The translations under genes and the position numbers were made by a program. Of a stretch of DNA of 64,000 bases, positions 46,536 to 59,153 are shown piece after piece; position 1 is the first letter of the stretch, and the number at the start of each line of letters is the position of its first letter. The notes below the pieces were generated by a model that searched no databases, had not been told where the DNA came from, and saw only the letters and a list, made by a program, of their open reading frames with translations. This stretch comes from Delphinapterus leucas (lineage: Eukaryota > Chordata > Mammalia > Artiodactyla > Monodontidae): assembly GCF_002288925.2 (NCBI RefSeq), contig NW_022098063.1, positions 1,422,445 to 1,486,444 on the forward strand. The letters run 5' to 3'.

Positions 46536-49500
46536 AACTCTGTATCTGCTTTGTACCAGTGTGTATGATTGGGTGATGAGGAAGAAAGAGGTATTATTTT
46601 CCATTATTGATAATGTTCTAAACATGCACATAATATAATTGCAGAATGAAAACTTTGAATTTCACTTTAAAATTGGTAATGTAGTTCTCTGTACATCTTT
46701 TTTGCTCATATGTATTGTATCCTTTTAGTTTGACTTTTTGATTTATGAACCTTCTTCTAGAACTTGATGTGAAAATGATTGTAAATTTTTAAATATGTGT
46801 AAAGTTTTAAATATATTTGTTTTTCTTGAAGGTTATCAATTTCAGACCATATTTATTTTCCTTTTTTACTATTCTGTGAGTAGGCCCTTAGAAATGTGGA
46901 CCTGCCCTATTTGTTATACTCGTTTTTCTCCTCTTGACTACTGTCTTTGTTGTAATTTTTCTTCTGCTTTACTATAAATTAAGCTTTCTCTTGCTATGTT
47001 CTCCCTGCAAGTTATGGACTGCTTTTCCATTGACAACAGCACTACTTTTAAAAATTACTTGATTGCTGCAGCTGGATCTCACTCTGATTATTTTTCAGTC
47101 ATAAAATTTGCTTTCTACTAAAGATATAGTCTTAACTTCTGGCTTCATCGAGTCATTTAATTTGCTCAGAGTGTCTGAAATAGAGGTCAGAGTTGAGAGG
47201 CAGTAACTAAAATACAGCTATTTAAATACGCTTACCCTTTAAAACCTCCTCTTTCTGTATTTGATTTCATGATCATTAATATCTTCCTCTCACTGTCTTC
47301 ATTCATCTTATTATCATTTCAGGTACTCTTAAATTTTAGACTAAGTTATATTAAATTCCTGACATTTTAATGTTTGCCCTCCTTTCATCTCCTTTTTTAA
47401 ATTTTATACATGGCTGTTTATATTTATTTCTTGTTTGAAGACACATGGTTTATTTTCACATTTTTCTCAATATAATACTTAGTTGTTTTCATTGTTTAAT
47501 GAAAGAATCTTAACTAAACATTATTTTGTTTGCTAGTTTACAAGATAATCATGAAATGATTGGTTAGATCACAAATAAATGGTCTTATTTGATTTCATTG
47601 GTCAAACACGTTTCCAATCATTTTGGTATGTTAATTGGTTGGGCTCTATTGCTCTATTGTGTATGCAACATGTTTAAGGGTGGCAACAAAAATGGCAGGA
47701 AAAATTGTCTTCGCTATAAAATAGTTGGACTGGTTGGGAACTCAGACACTTTCTTCTGCTATTTGGTGTAACAGCTAAAGGACTTCCTGCTACATACTGA
47801 AGTTCTTCACTTTGGAATTTGATCCTGTCATCTCTATGGGTCACATTCTCTTCCCTTTTTAAGGTAATGTGTGAGATGCCTACTTGGATATAATCTGCCC
47901 TTCAGAAGAGAATGACTCCTCATATAGTACAGTTAAATACAATGAGTGGCTCGTGTAGTTGGAGGGACATTGGAAAGGTCTCTAAAATTGGCTTTGGCTC
48001 AGAGCATGAATGCCTTGGAAATTTTTCACTTGTGCTTTACGCAATCTAATTTTAATATACAGTTTAAGTAATTTTTTTACTGATGATGTTAACTTTCTTT
48101 TCTTCTAGATACTAGAGAACTTAGATTCTGTGCATCTATCATTTTCTTTTGCTTTTATTCCACCATGATTTAATTAATTTCAATTAAATGCCAATAAGAC
48201 TCTCTTTTCATGTTCCTTAAACATTTTGTCTTCTCCCAGCACTGTTTGTCAGATGGGCAAATCCTTCCATTTGCATGGATCTGTCTTGGCTCATTTTTAG
48301 CTTCTCTTTTATTTATTTTTTGTCTTGCATTTTTCTCTGCTACTATTAATCTTGCCATTTTCATTTGTTTAGTATTTTTTAAAATGTCCAGTTTTTGCCA
48401 GAGTAGTTTGATTTAGCTTTTATTATTTCTCATTGAGACTTTTGTAATTCCATTTATACAAGATATTTTACCTTTGGCCTTTAGTCATATTTAGCATTTA
48501 GGACACAATAGCTAAATATATTTAGCCTTTTCCTCAAAGATCTCATTTTTAGGCTATTTATCAAAGGATGTTATTAGATACTACTAAAACTTGGGCTCCT
48601 CCACCCTATCTCTGTAAATGTGTTGTGAATAAGACGTGCTCATAGACATTTTTCTTTTTAAGGAATTTCATCATTATTTATTCTCACTTAAAAAAATCCT
48701 TTTGAATATTTCACTTCTTTCCTTTTTAACACAAGTAGTCTTATGTAAAAGGTAATATATTTTTTAGGAATTTCTTCATTTAAATTCACTTTAGTCCAAA
48801 GATTCTTTGCACAGAAACTTCTGTTGTGTCTGTGTCAAACTCCTTGGTGTGACATTGAATATGGCCTGTACAATATGCCACTTTCCCAGTATGTCTTTTT
48901 TATGACTTATTTGTTTTGCCTCCCAGTAATCCAGATGAAATCTAGTTGGACTACTTGGTTTTCCTGACCACACCCTAATTTTATACTTTTAATAATGTTT
49001 TCTTTCTACAAAATTTCTTCTTCCCATTTAGACCCTCCACTATCCTCTCTCTTTTCTATTATACCTGTGATGCAAGGGGCCAAGAAGAGCAGTGATGAAG
49101 TAAATGTCATGAGCCAGGTAACTTCCAGCAGGAAACACCAATGTCAGGCCACATCTACCCTTATTCAGACTTTTTCAGGTGTGCAGGCTCCTGGTCCAAG
49201 GGGAGCTGCAGCATATTCTGTGGGCCAATCAGTATTACCCACACACACATTTTCCCCAAAAAGCCCATGTAAGCAAGCCTTTGTTGTTGTTTTTTTCCTT
49301 TGTTTTTACTTTTACCTTGTAATATATACTTTTTATGAAAAGAAATACCTAGAGGAATGTTGCATACTGACTGAATGCCATCAGAAATAAAAATGGTTTG
49401 AAGTATAACCAAATGGGCTGGTGTTCAGATAATCTGTAGTAATAAATAGGAACCATGTAAACATTGGGGAGACGTTGGGGCCTGAGTGTGGAAGAGTCAG

Positions 49501-49875
49501 GAAGGGTGTCCCACATGGACAAATGGAGATGGGTCAGAATATGTCTCCATCATTCTTCCAGTGACAGTGCCAAAGAAAAGCTCTGAGGGAGGTAAAGAAG
49601 GTGCCCACAAAAAGTCTCCATTAGTCCTTCCTCCATAAGTTACTAGCAACTAATCTAAAAATGCCCATATGTCTGTTCTTAAGCTGCTTCTTAAAGAAAT
49701 TCTGGAACTTTCTCTAGTGACCGAGGCGCTGGCTACAGGCACTGGAAGTAACAAAAAGGTTAAGCAAACCAAAATGGCACAGTTCAACGGGCACTTTGTA
49801 CTTTGACATCATGAGGGCCATTCCTGTTGAGCCTGTGTGTGTTTGCACATTTCCTTTCCATAGGCCATCCTCCCC
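46536..49875. other. Unclassified stretch
   Basis: No gene supported. The 131-codon plus frame at 48995-49390 has a hydrophobic C-terminal run (FVVVFFLCFYFYLVIY) coded by T-rich DNA, no recognisable domain and no mRNA signals, so it is treated as chance. No repeat named. Confidence 0.35.
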
Positions 49876-50021
49876 CACCGCTAACTTGTGGTGAGGGAAT
49901 AGGGTGTACATCACATACATTACTAGAATGTTACTTACATCTTTGCTTCACCGCTAACTTGTGGTGAGGGAATAGGGTGTACATCACATACATTACTAGA
50001 ATGTTACTTACATCTTTGCTT
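49876..50021 (+). repeat. Perfect 73-bp tandem duplication
   Basis: Units 49876-49948 and 49949-50021 match at all 73 positions. Each begins 'caccgctaacttgtggtgag' and ends 'catctttgctt'. There is no simple repeat at the junction. Confidence 0.97.
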
Positions 50022-50864
50022 TTATTTTATTTCAATAGGGTGTTTCTAGAGACTAGCTAAATAGTTGCTTGAACTTGATTAACCTAAGTCACTGGAAGAA
50101 TTGTCTTTCTGTTGCCAGTCATTTACCCATTTATCCAATATTTATATTGACTACCTACTTAGAAAGTTTCCTGAAACTTAGCCCTTTGGATCTATAAGCC
50201 TCTGTTTTATTGTTTCCTCAGGAAAATCTGGAAATCCTAGACTGGATCTGCATATTTTTTTCCTCTACATCTTTCATCTTCTCTTATTTTTGTCTCTTTA
50301 TTTCCTTTAGAATAACGCACATGTTTATCCTTAACACAAGTGATAGTGATTTTTATTCCCCAATGGCTATTCATTTTACTAACTTTAACAGATTATAAAT
50401 TTACTCCAGATTTTATTCTTTTTCTCTTAAGTCAAATCCTTGAATTTCACCTCATCATGTTATTTTTTGTGTCCCTTTGTTCCTGATTTGAAAATTACCT
50501 GTGTTATTTCTCTCTTTTTTTTGTGGACTTCTGAAATCATATTTCTTGTAAGTTGAACTTCCTCATAGATTTGGAGAAATATCCTGCTTTCCTTTGTCCT
50601 AGTGTTTCTTATATACTCTGCAAGAAATTTATCTAATCCCAGTGCTTCCCAAAAGACTGGCAGGTTGGAGTATCCTCAGCTCCTTTCCATTGGAGTGCTA
50701 ACAGCTTCAGGCTTTCAGATCTAAACCTGAAGGAAAAGAAGATGTCATCAATTCTACTTGAATCCCCTGCCAAGCGGTCATTTCATTAAAAAAAAAAAAA
50801 AAAAAAGTACTGGGCTGATACAGACTTTCCTGTGCTGAGTATTGAATTGTCTAATTCAGTTCTA
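50022..50864. other. Unclassified stretch with an A-run
   Basis: 19 consecutive A at 50788-50806; upstream to 50640 no AATAAA or recognised gene, so a retrocopy is not claimed. A short L2-like phrase occurs near 50120-50165. Confidence 0.35.
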
Positions 50865-51175
50865 CTCCAAGTGTGGTTCACAGACTGGTGCAAGTTTGTA
50901 AAATGTTTGCTAAGGGTCTACAAAAGATCAGTAAAGAAATGGAAAGTAAGGCTTTTGAAACCTTTTTTAAAATCACAATTAGAAGAATTTTATGTCTGTT
51001 GAATCTAACAGTTAAAATAAATTATTTTGTATGATGGGTGATTAGTTTAATTTCCAAGTGATTCATTTTTACTGTAATTTGTAAAAGTTTCATACAGAAA
51101 CAGATTGGAAATTTTAAAAAGTGAATAAACTGTTTCTTCACAGAAGATAATTTGATAAGCACTGGCCTAAATAAG
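50865..51175. mobile_element. Possible hAT-like DNA transposon
   Basis: The left end 'ttctactccaagtgtggttc' followed by 'acagactggtgca' and the right end 'gataagcactggcc' resemble the end regions of non-autonomous Charlie-type elements. No transposase. Orientation unclear. Confidence 0.4.
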
Positions 51176-54100
51176 CAACAGAACACTCAGCAGTTAGCTT
51201 TTTATTCATGAATTCTGGACGCTGTGCTCCTATGCTATTCCAGTCATTAAATTCTGTTGCAGTTTCTAAATGACGATAGGATGAGAAGAATTAATGAGAA
51301 CAAGGGGAAGCAGAAATGGCTCAGAATCTGGCTGATCTGGAGATAAATTGCATGGACTTGAATAGCAGCCTTTTATTGGGCAGTGGTGATACTGCATTAA
51401 GGAACTAGAACTCAATCGCTGGGCTTATATTTCCCTCACTTAACAGGGTTTAGGGAACATGTTTGGTCAGTGCCCTTCACACCTGACCTAGAGGGTTAGA
51501 TAAAGAATGGACTTTTGAATCAATCCCTATAGGAGGTGCATTCAGTGTGAACTGCCATCCTGCCCCTACCCGGGACTTGGGCACATTGTCCAAAGTAGAC
51601 AATTTTTGTTTCCAGGCATTTTCTCAATTATTATTTATTTGAATATTTCATGAGGACTATTAGGAAGGGCCCTATGGCCAGTTAATCTGCTGCCTTAGTT
51701 TCCCAGAAAACCTCCCACTATAGCTTATAAAGGACACCTCTTTGTTTTCCTTTACTCACAAAGAAAAACGTGTACCTTCTGTACTTTCTTCATGAACACA
51801 TTCCAAGAGATATATTGAAGTTTCAGAAAAGAGCCTTTTCATGAGAGAGATTTCTAGCATGGAGACAGCTCTGTTAAGAGGAACTAATGATATATTGATG
51901 AATGGGAATTGAGCTTGAGGTTATCCTTTTTTTCTTCCTTTATCTGCCGTCTAACTCTGACACTTTGGGCCCTTTAGTATTGAATTTCTGCTTTGGAGCA
52001 AAATTCTACCCTATAATAGTCATTTCAGTTATATTTATCTGAGGTAGATAAGATACAAACCCTGTTGGATCATGATCTTTGTCATCCATAGTAATCCCCA
52101 GCATCAGCCAGCTTCAGCAATAGATAACCTTCTCCATAATCATTTTGTTTGAGAAATACTCTATTGCCTTTTACAAAAAAAAACGTAAACCTTTTCAGAG
52201 CGTAAATAAAACTTTCCCCGAAGACATACCAATAGGCATAAACATTTGCCAACGAAATGCTCTCTTACCGGCTGGAGGTAGTGACAATGAAATGTCATGA
52301 AAGCACTGAATCTGAAAACCCCTTTGCCAGTGGAAATTGATTGCCTTCCCTGCCCATACATTTTTCTGGGAAATAAGATCCTCTCTCTCTAATTTCACGT
52401 TAAGAGCCTTCCAGTACACCTGCCATGTCTTGCTCCCATACAAGATGCAACTAAATATTAAATAAGAAGCCAATAAAATTGTTTAATCTAATATTATAAA
52501 TGTGTCAAACTTGCCAACCTGTTTTTAAAAACAGATTTCTTGATACATGAACACTTTTTCAGCATTTTAGATGTCCTGAGTATTTTTTATATTGCCTCAG
52601 AGCAGCCGTCGCTGCTGATACTCAAAAGTGTCTTCTTCAAATCCTTACCTGACATTGTAACATCAAACTGTGTTTAACACGTGGAAGGTGGGGCAAATTT
52701 TCAACTATTCTAGATAATGCAGCAGAAAAGTGATGAATGGTAGAAAGGAAATTATGTGCTAAATTACAGGTAAATTCCCTTCAGGTTTAAAACTTTTAGT
52801 CAATGATTATAAATGTATACAGTCTTAAAAAAATTAAATGAAAACTAACTTCTGAAAGAACTTAATCTGATCACATTCCCACTTTGACATTACTCATCTC
52901 TGTCAAAACAGGATTTGAAAGCAGACAAAATGACATCACCCAAATGTTCTTTTTTCAGTAATATTAGTGGGTATTGAATTCAGATTTGTAATCTATTTTC
53001 ACTTAATTTATCTCAGTATCTGTGTAAATCTGTCTCAACATAAAACTCACATTCCATCTAAAGAAAATTGTAGTGAAGAGAGGAAGAAAAACTGAGGGTG
53101 ACATTTTATAGTATGATTGAAAGAAACGTTTTATGTCAACTTAAAGTGGGCCCTTTGATTTTAGGGTGAATTTGTGATCTGAAAAACTTTGAGACAGAAT
53201 CCCATTATGAATGAACAACCATGAACCCTCTGTGGTCGGAAACAAGAGGAACAGAAGCTTCAGTACTTGTGAAAAATGTTCCCTGGGATGTTTTAATTTA
53301 AAAAGGCTTGCTTGGTGCATGTGAATGAGAGGAGTCTTGTCCAACCATTAGGGTTCCCTGGCAGTCATCAACTCTGTCAGTATCAACCTTCTCTGTGCAT
53401 TGACATTAGGAATGGAGGCTGTTGTACATCAGGGTGGCCTGCCCCAAACCATTGAAAACTATTGGGTCACATATTCAAAGCCTCAGCACTGCCATTTCTG
53501 TGGCTCAGCAGGGCTTTCCAGGATGCTTGGAATCCCTGTACCTTTCTTGTTCTCAGAGTGCATCCCTTCCAGCTGGCACCCTTTAGTAATCATCTACTCA
53601 CCACTGCCAGCTAACAAGCTGGTATAGCCCAGCCCTAGGACTTTCTCAGGACTTGGCAAACTTTTAAAAATGCAAGTCCCAGAAAAATTTTTATCCCTCA
53701 CTTCCCCAAAGTGGGGGGGGGGGGTCTTGTGAATTCTGTGGCAGTCCAGTTTTACGAAGATTTGGCTTTATCTCTTACTTAGAGTTACAGGTGAATATCT
53801 CATATCTTGGTAATAGTGTCTGCATCTTCAAGAATGTACTGTTTTGTCAGTTTTCAGTTTAAAATCAGCTTAGCATACCTCTAGATCTTTCCTTCTGTAC
53901 TCCAAGTTAACATGACCAAAGGCTCATTATAATGTCTGCATATCATACCTTCTTAGTAATAAGTTGCTAAGCAATTTAATTTAGGTAAAATACATCCTTC
54001 TGATTTGAACCACATCACTGCCTAGCCTGTACAGGTATTTAGTATCTTTTGAATTAAGTAGATGCATGGAAAACTCATCTTAACCTCACATTTCTATTTT

Positions 54101-54484
54101 CAAAGTATATTTTATTTATTTATTAAAAGAAAAATAGATTTTTTTATTTTAAACTATTAGGCTCTGACTAGAGATTAGTTTCTTATTGTGAAATGCATAC
54201 ATTAATACATTCAAAAGTTTTAAAAAATAAACTTTATCATAAAAATGTTTAAATCTAGGAAAGACTATGAATTAAAGTTTAGACTGAGCCCCTTTTCTTA
54301 GCTAAATCAAGCAAAAAGCTCATAAAAGTACAATGATAAATTTTTTCCATTTTATCCTAACAAATAGAATACTAACTAAATATGTATTAGGTTTGTAGAT
54401 TCAGTCTGTTAAACCTCTATGATATGAACATAATTGTTCATTTAAGAAAAGACAGCTTAAAAATTCTGGTTACTAAAGAGGAAA
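51176..54484. other. Unclassified stretch
   Basis: No gene supported. Minus frames at 52161-52473 and a 75-codon plus frame at 53400-53627 lack domains. 52140-52480 and 53390-53640 look unique; either could be conserved non-coding sequence. A 12-G run lies at 53713-53724. Confidence 0.35.
53713..53724. repeat. (G)12 homopolymer
   Basis: Twelve G after 'ccccaaagt'; a likely site of length error in sequencing. Confidence 0.95.
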
Positions 54485-54735
54485 AAGACAGGGGGAGGGA
54501 CAAATTAGGAGTATGGGATTAACAGATATAAACTATTATATATAAAATAGATAAGCACCAGGTTTTACTGTATAGCACAGGCAATTATACCCAATATCTT
54601 GTAATATCCTATGCTGGAATATAATCTGTAAAAAACAAAAAACAAAAACAAAAAGCCAAACATGAATCACTATGTTGTATACCCGAAACTAACACAATAT
54701 TGTAAATCAACTATATTTCAGTAAAAAAAGAAAGA
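54485..54735 (+). mobile_element. L1 3' end, forward
   Basis: Forward cetartiodactyl L1 3' UTR: 'gggagggacaaattaggagt', 'ctgtatagcacaggcaat', 'cccgaaactaacacaatatt' and 'gtaaatcaactatatttcag', then an A-rich tail. An internal caaaaa-rich patch (54612-54645) replaces part of the consensus. Confidence 0.85.
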
Positions 54736-55337
54736 AAGGACAGTTTATTATGTAGACTACAACAAATAGGATGAAATTTTGATTGATTGGGTCACTGATA
54801 TTTAAGGAAATGATTTTATGATTTTTGACTTGTTTAGCTATAAATTCTACTGACAGAGCTACATGGGAATATATACAATTGCAAAAGAATAAAATATTAT
54901 GTTGATAGATTTTAGATTGTAATTTTGAACATAGATTTTTTTTTCCTGTATAGAAACTAAGCCATTTATATTGTGTTTGGTTACTAGGAGAGTTTTGAGA
55001 ATCTTACTTAATTTAAAAAGTACTTAAAATCACTTGAGGTACCAGTAATAACATCATTACTTAACTGGCGCTTTTGACAGCAGTTTAGTGTGAAACAGCC
55101 TAATTTTCACTAGAGCTGTTAGGAGCCAAACTCCCTTGCTGAAGGGGTGAGCTGAAAGATTCTCTTTTATCCAGTCTTATTCGATAAGAGGTAAACTTTA
55201 CTCAAGGGAATGGTTAATAGTGACAAAAACCTCAGTTTGCCAGCTTTCAGTCTAGTTCTTTTGTTACTATAATACATAGCTAAGGACTACCTGAACTGAG
55301 TTACATGTGAAATTTTTTTATACCATATTCTGAATGG
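54736..55337. other. Unclassified non-coding stretch
   Basis: Between two L1 insertions; no gene or named repeat. Confidence 0.4.
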
Positions 55338-55348
55338 TGAAAATCATT

Positions 55349-57166
55349 GTGTTTTTTTTTTAACATCTTTATTGGAGTATAATTGCTTTATAATGGTGTG
55401 TTAGTTTCTGCTGTATAACAAAGTGAATCAGCTGTACATATACATGTGTTCCCATATCTCCTCCCTCTCGCGTCTCCCTTCCACCCTCCCTATCCCACCC
55501 CTCTAGGTGGTCACAAAGCACCGAGCTGATCTCCCTGTGGCTGCTTCCCATTAGCTATCTATTTCACATTTGGTAGTATATATATGTCCATGCCACTCTC
55601 TCACTTCGTCCCAGCTTACCCTTCCCCCTCCCTGTGTCCTCAAGCCCATTCTCTACATCTGTGTCTTAATTATGGTCATCAGAACCATTTTTTTTTATTC
55701 CATATATACGTGTTAGCATACGGTATTTATTTTTCTTTCTGACTTCCCTCTGTATGACAGTCTCTAGGTCCATCCACCTCAGTACAAATAACTCAATTTT
55801 GTTTCTTTTTATGGCTGAATAATATTCCATTGTATATATTGCCACATCTTCTTTATCCATTCATCTGTCGATAGACACTTTGGTTGCTTCCGTGTCCTGG
55901 CTATTGTAAATAGTGCTGCAATGAACATTGTGGTACATGACTCTTTTTGAATTATGGTTTTCTCAGGGTATATGCCCAGTAGTGGGATTGCTGGGTCATA
56001 TGGTATTTCCATTTTTAGTTTTTCAAGGAACCTCCATACTGTTCTCCATAGTGGCTGTATCAATTAACATTCCCACCAACAGTGCAAGAGGGTTCCCTTT
56101 TCCCCACACCCTCTCCAGCATTTATTGTTTCTAGATTTTTTGATGATGGCCATTCTGACCTGTGTGAGGTGATATCTCATTGTAGTTTTGATTTGCATTT
56201 CTCTAATGATTAATGATGTTGACCATCCTTTCATGTGTTTGTTGGAAATCTGTATATCTTCTTTGTAGAAATGTCTATTTAGGTCTTCTGCCCATTTTTG
56301 GATTGGGCTGTTTGTTTTTTTAATGTTGAGCTGCATGAGCTGCTTGTATATTTTAGAGATTAATCCTGTGTCAGTTGCTTCATTTGCAAATATTTTCTCC
56401 CATTCTGAGGTTGTCTTTTCATCCTGTTTATGGTTTCCTTTGCTGTGCAAAAGCTTTTAAGTTTCATTAGGTCCCATTTGTCTATTTTTGTTTTTATTTC
56501 CATTTCTCTAGGAGGTGGATGAAAAGGATCTTGTGATTTATGTCATAGAGTGTTCTGCTATATTTTCCTATAAGAGTTTTATAGTGTCTGGCCTTACATT
56601 TAGGTCTTTAATCCATTTTGAGTTTATTTTTGTGTATGGTGTTAGGGAGTGTCCTAATTTCATTCTTTTACATGTAGCTGTCCAGTTTTCCCAGCACCAC
56701 TTATTGAAGAGGCTTTCGTTCCTCCGCTGTATATTCCTGCTTCCTTTATCAAAAATAAGGTGACCAAATGTGCATGGGTTTATCTCTGGGCTTTCTATCC
56801 TGTTCCATTGATCTATCTTTCTGTTTTTGTGCCAGTACCATATTGTCTTATTTACTCTAGCTTTGTAGTAGAGTCTGAAGTCAGGGAGCCTTATTCCTCC
56901 AGCTCTGTTTTTCTTTCTCAAGATTGCTTTGGCTATTCATGGTCTTTTGTGGTTCCATAGAAATTGTGAAATTTTTTGTTCTAGTTCTGTGAAAAATGCC
57001 ATTGGTAGTTTGATAGGGATTGCATTGAATCTGTAGATTCCTTTGGGTAGTATAGTCATTTTCACAATATTGATTCTTCCAATCTAAGAACATGGTATAT
57101 CTCTTCATCCATTTGTATCATCTTTAATCTCTTTCATCAGTGCCTTATAGTTTTCTGCATACAATT
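55349..57166 (-). mobile_element. 5'-truncated L1 with 11-bp target-site duplication
   Basis: Reversed A tail near 55351-55360, the reversed 3' UTR 'aacatctttattggagtata', then ORF2 C-terminal half. Frames keep [53 protein letters not shown] and [13 protein letters not shown] in the correct order but in different phases. It is cut at the 5' end ('ttttctgcatac'). 'tgaaaatcatt' occurs at 55338-55348 and 57167-57177. It lacks the endonuclease and catalytic reverse-transcriptase regions. Closely similar to the L1 at 20-22 kb. Confidence 0.93.
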
Positions 57167-57234
57167 TGAAAATCATTATTTTTCGTGGAATTATAAAATA
57201 CAATACTGGAGTATGTCAAAGCTCTATGATAGTT

Positions 57235-57335
57235 AACAAATATTTCTTAGGAAACATTTATTATTGCTTGTTATGTGTCAGGCTATGTGAAGGATAGACA
57301 TGTAGGAGCCTCTCCTGCCCTGTCTAGTGGAGAAT
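57235..57335 (-). mobile_element. L2 LINE fragment
   Basis: 'aggaaacatttattattgc', 'ttgttatgtgtcaggctatg' and 'gagcctctcctgccctgtct' resemble the reversed L2 terminus. Confidence 0.5.
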
Positions 57336-57941
57336 CATTGTCTTGAGATTTGAAAAAAACGAAGGGTACTGCCTAAAATACCCTCTACTTACCCCTCATC
57401 AGTGGATGAAACTTTTAATCCCTTTAATAATGTACACAAGTAAGGCTAAAATATGTTTTCAATGTGATTTATTTTTCTTACTTTTATATCCCTTTGATTA
57501 TTTGGACCTGACTTGTAAAACAATGAAATAGAGTGTTTTGTCTCCTTTGCACAGCTCTGTCGACCATTTTCTGGAATCTGGCAAAATAGTGTAGATGAGC
57601 ATACAATACTGTGGGGAAAATATTTTCAAACAATCAGGAATATTTTGTCTATCATAGTAGTTTATCTTTTTCCTTTGCATGTTTAATTATTGCATCCTTT
57701 ACAATATATAAAATTTTTAATTCCAATGGCCATTTGTCAACTCCCTTCTGGGATTTTCCTTTTTAGTAGAAATAAATAACTAATAGGTATTCATTTGGAA
57801 ATGTGAAACATAAAAGACTCAGTGATATTCTTCCACCAAAGCAAAATTGTGTTTTGAACAGGGCCTCTGGGAAAAAGAGTTTAAAAAAAAAAATCACAAA
57901 TTCTCTTTCTAATTACAGGTAAGGAGATCAGGATAATCCTT
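57336..57941. other. Unclassified non-coding stretch
   Basis: No gene or named repeat. Confidence 0.4.
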
Positions 57942-57950
57942 AGGATCATA

Positions 57951-58171
57951 GTTTTGTTTTTTGTTTTTTGTTTTTTTTTGCGGTACGCGGGCCTCTCACT
58001 GTTGTAGCCTCTCCCGTTGCGGAGCACAGGGTCCGGACGCGCAGGCTCAGCGGCCATGGCTCACGGGCCCAGCTGCTCCGCGGCATGTGGGATCTTCCCA
58101 GACCGGGGCACGAACCCATATCCCCTGCATCGGCAGGCGGACTCTCAACCACTGTGCCACCAGGGAAGCCC
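57951..58171 (-). mobile_element. CHR-type SINE
   Basis: Reversed tail rich in tttg (57951-57979), then 'gcggtacgcgggcctctcac' and the full body to the reversed head ending at 58171. Target-site duplication 'aggatcata' at 57942-57950 and 58172-58180. Confidence 0.94.
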
Positions 58172-58228
58172 AGGATCATAATTTAATGTCATGCTAACTT
58201 TAAAAAGGCATATATAATGATAAAAGTT

Positions 58229-58295
58229 ATATTTTAAGTTAAAAGATAACTTAAAACTTAAGTTAACTTAAGTTTTAACTTTTAACTTAAAATAT
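58229..58295. repeat. 67-bp AT-rich inverted repeat
   Basis: 17-bp arms at 58229-58245 and 58279-58295 are perfect reverse complements, and the 28 bp between 58251 and 58278 are themselves a perfect palindrome. Only the 5 bases at 58246-58250 (ataac) break the symmetry. The whole is built from ttaagtt/aacttaa units. It lies 58 bp past a CHR SINE. Confidence 0.96.
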
Positions 58296-58927
58296 TTTTT
58301 CAGATTCCACTGAGAGCAAATGACAGTAAAATAAATCCTTAGTTATATTCAGTATTAAAATTTTCACTTTAGTAATTTTCTTTTAGATAAATTTATTCAC
58401 CCCTAGTGATAACTGTAAATTAATATTAACTTGAAAAAGTTATTGGCTGTTTCTACAGACATCAACCAACTTGTCCATATTAATTAGCTGACTGGTTTTT
58501 AATCAGGCATAAATGAGTTGTTTAAATTAACCATAATATGTTGGGAAAGGAAATCATAAAGTTAGAAGGCAAAACCAGGTTCCTCTAAACCCAGCTGCCA
58601 ATTGGAATCAAACTTTGTTGGGAACCAGAGCCCACTTGACATAAAAAGTATGGGATTATGATCCCTTTGTCTTAATTTTACTATTAAAATCTGTAGAAGA
58701 GCAGAACATATATCTTACCCTTTTAGCTAATAGATTGTGTCTGTTAGGTCTCCAGACAGGTCACCAAAATAACCTGTTGCTCAAACAAGAGAGAGCAGTT
58801 CCCTGATAAGTCTTAGTAATGACTCCAAAATAGGAGGTATCACTGGATGATACACGCGTAATGTTTATTGGCAGTTTAAGGCAGGTGTTTTCATATGAGG
58901 TGGAGTGGACAGACCCTGATTGGAATT
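58296..58927. other. Unclassified non-coding stretch
   Basis: No gene or named repeat. Confidence 0.4.
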
Positions 58928-58940
58928 GTGCACATTTTTA

Positions 58941-59140
58941 TTTTATTTATTTATTATTTTTTTAACATCTTTATTAGAGTATAATTGCTTTACAATGTTG
59001 TGTTAGTTTCTGCTGTATAACAAAGTGAATCAGCTATATGTATTCATATATCCCCATATCTCCTCCCTCTTGCATCTCCCTGCCACCCTCCCTATCCCAC
59101 CCCTCTAGGTGGTCACACAGCACTGAGCTGATCTCCCTGT
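58941..59140 (-). mobile_element. Short L1 3' end
   Basis: Reversed tail, then 'acatctttattagagtataa', 'ctgtataacaaagtgaatca' and 'ccctctaggtggtcacacag', truncated within the 3' UTR. 'gtgcacattttta' (58928-58940) and 'gtgctcattttta' (59141-59153) form a 13-bp duplication with one mismatch. Confidence 0.9.
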
Positions 59141-59153
59141 GTGCTCATTTTTA

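Noticed and set aside
48995..49390. 131-codon plus frame with a hydrophobic C-terminal stretch
   Set aside because: The hydrophobic run is encoded by T-rich DNA and no domain, start context or neighbouring exon supports it.
49876..50021. CRISPR-like direct repeats
   Set aside because: Only two units with no spacer, in a mammalian genome; a tandem duplication, not an array.
50640..50806. A-run of 19 as the tail of a retrocopy
   Set aside because: No AATAAA at the right distance and no recognisable mRNA upstream.
55666..57108. Several minus-strand frames resembling a polymerase-associated protein
   Set aside because: Fragments of L1 ORF2 in different phases, flanked by a target-site duplication and an A tail; not a host gene.
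54485..57166. Forward L1 end and reversed L1 as one twin-primed insertion
   Set aside because: The reversed L1 has its own A tail and target-site duplication, and about 600 bp of other sequence lies between them.
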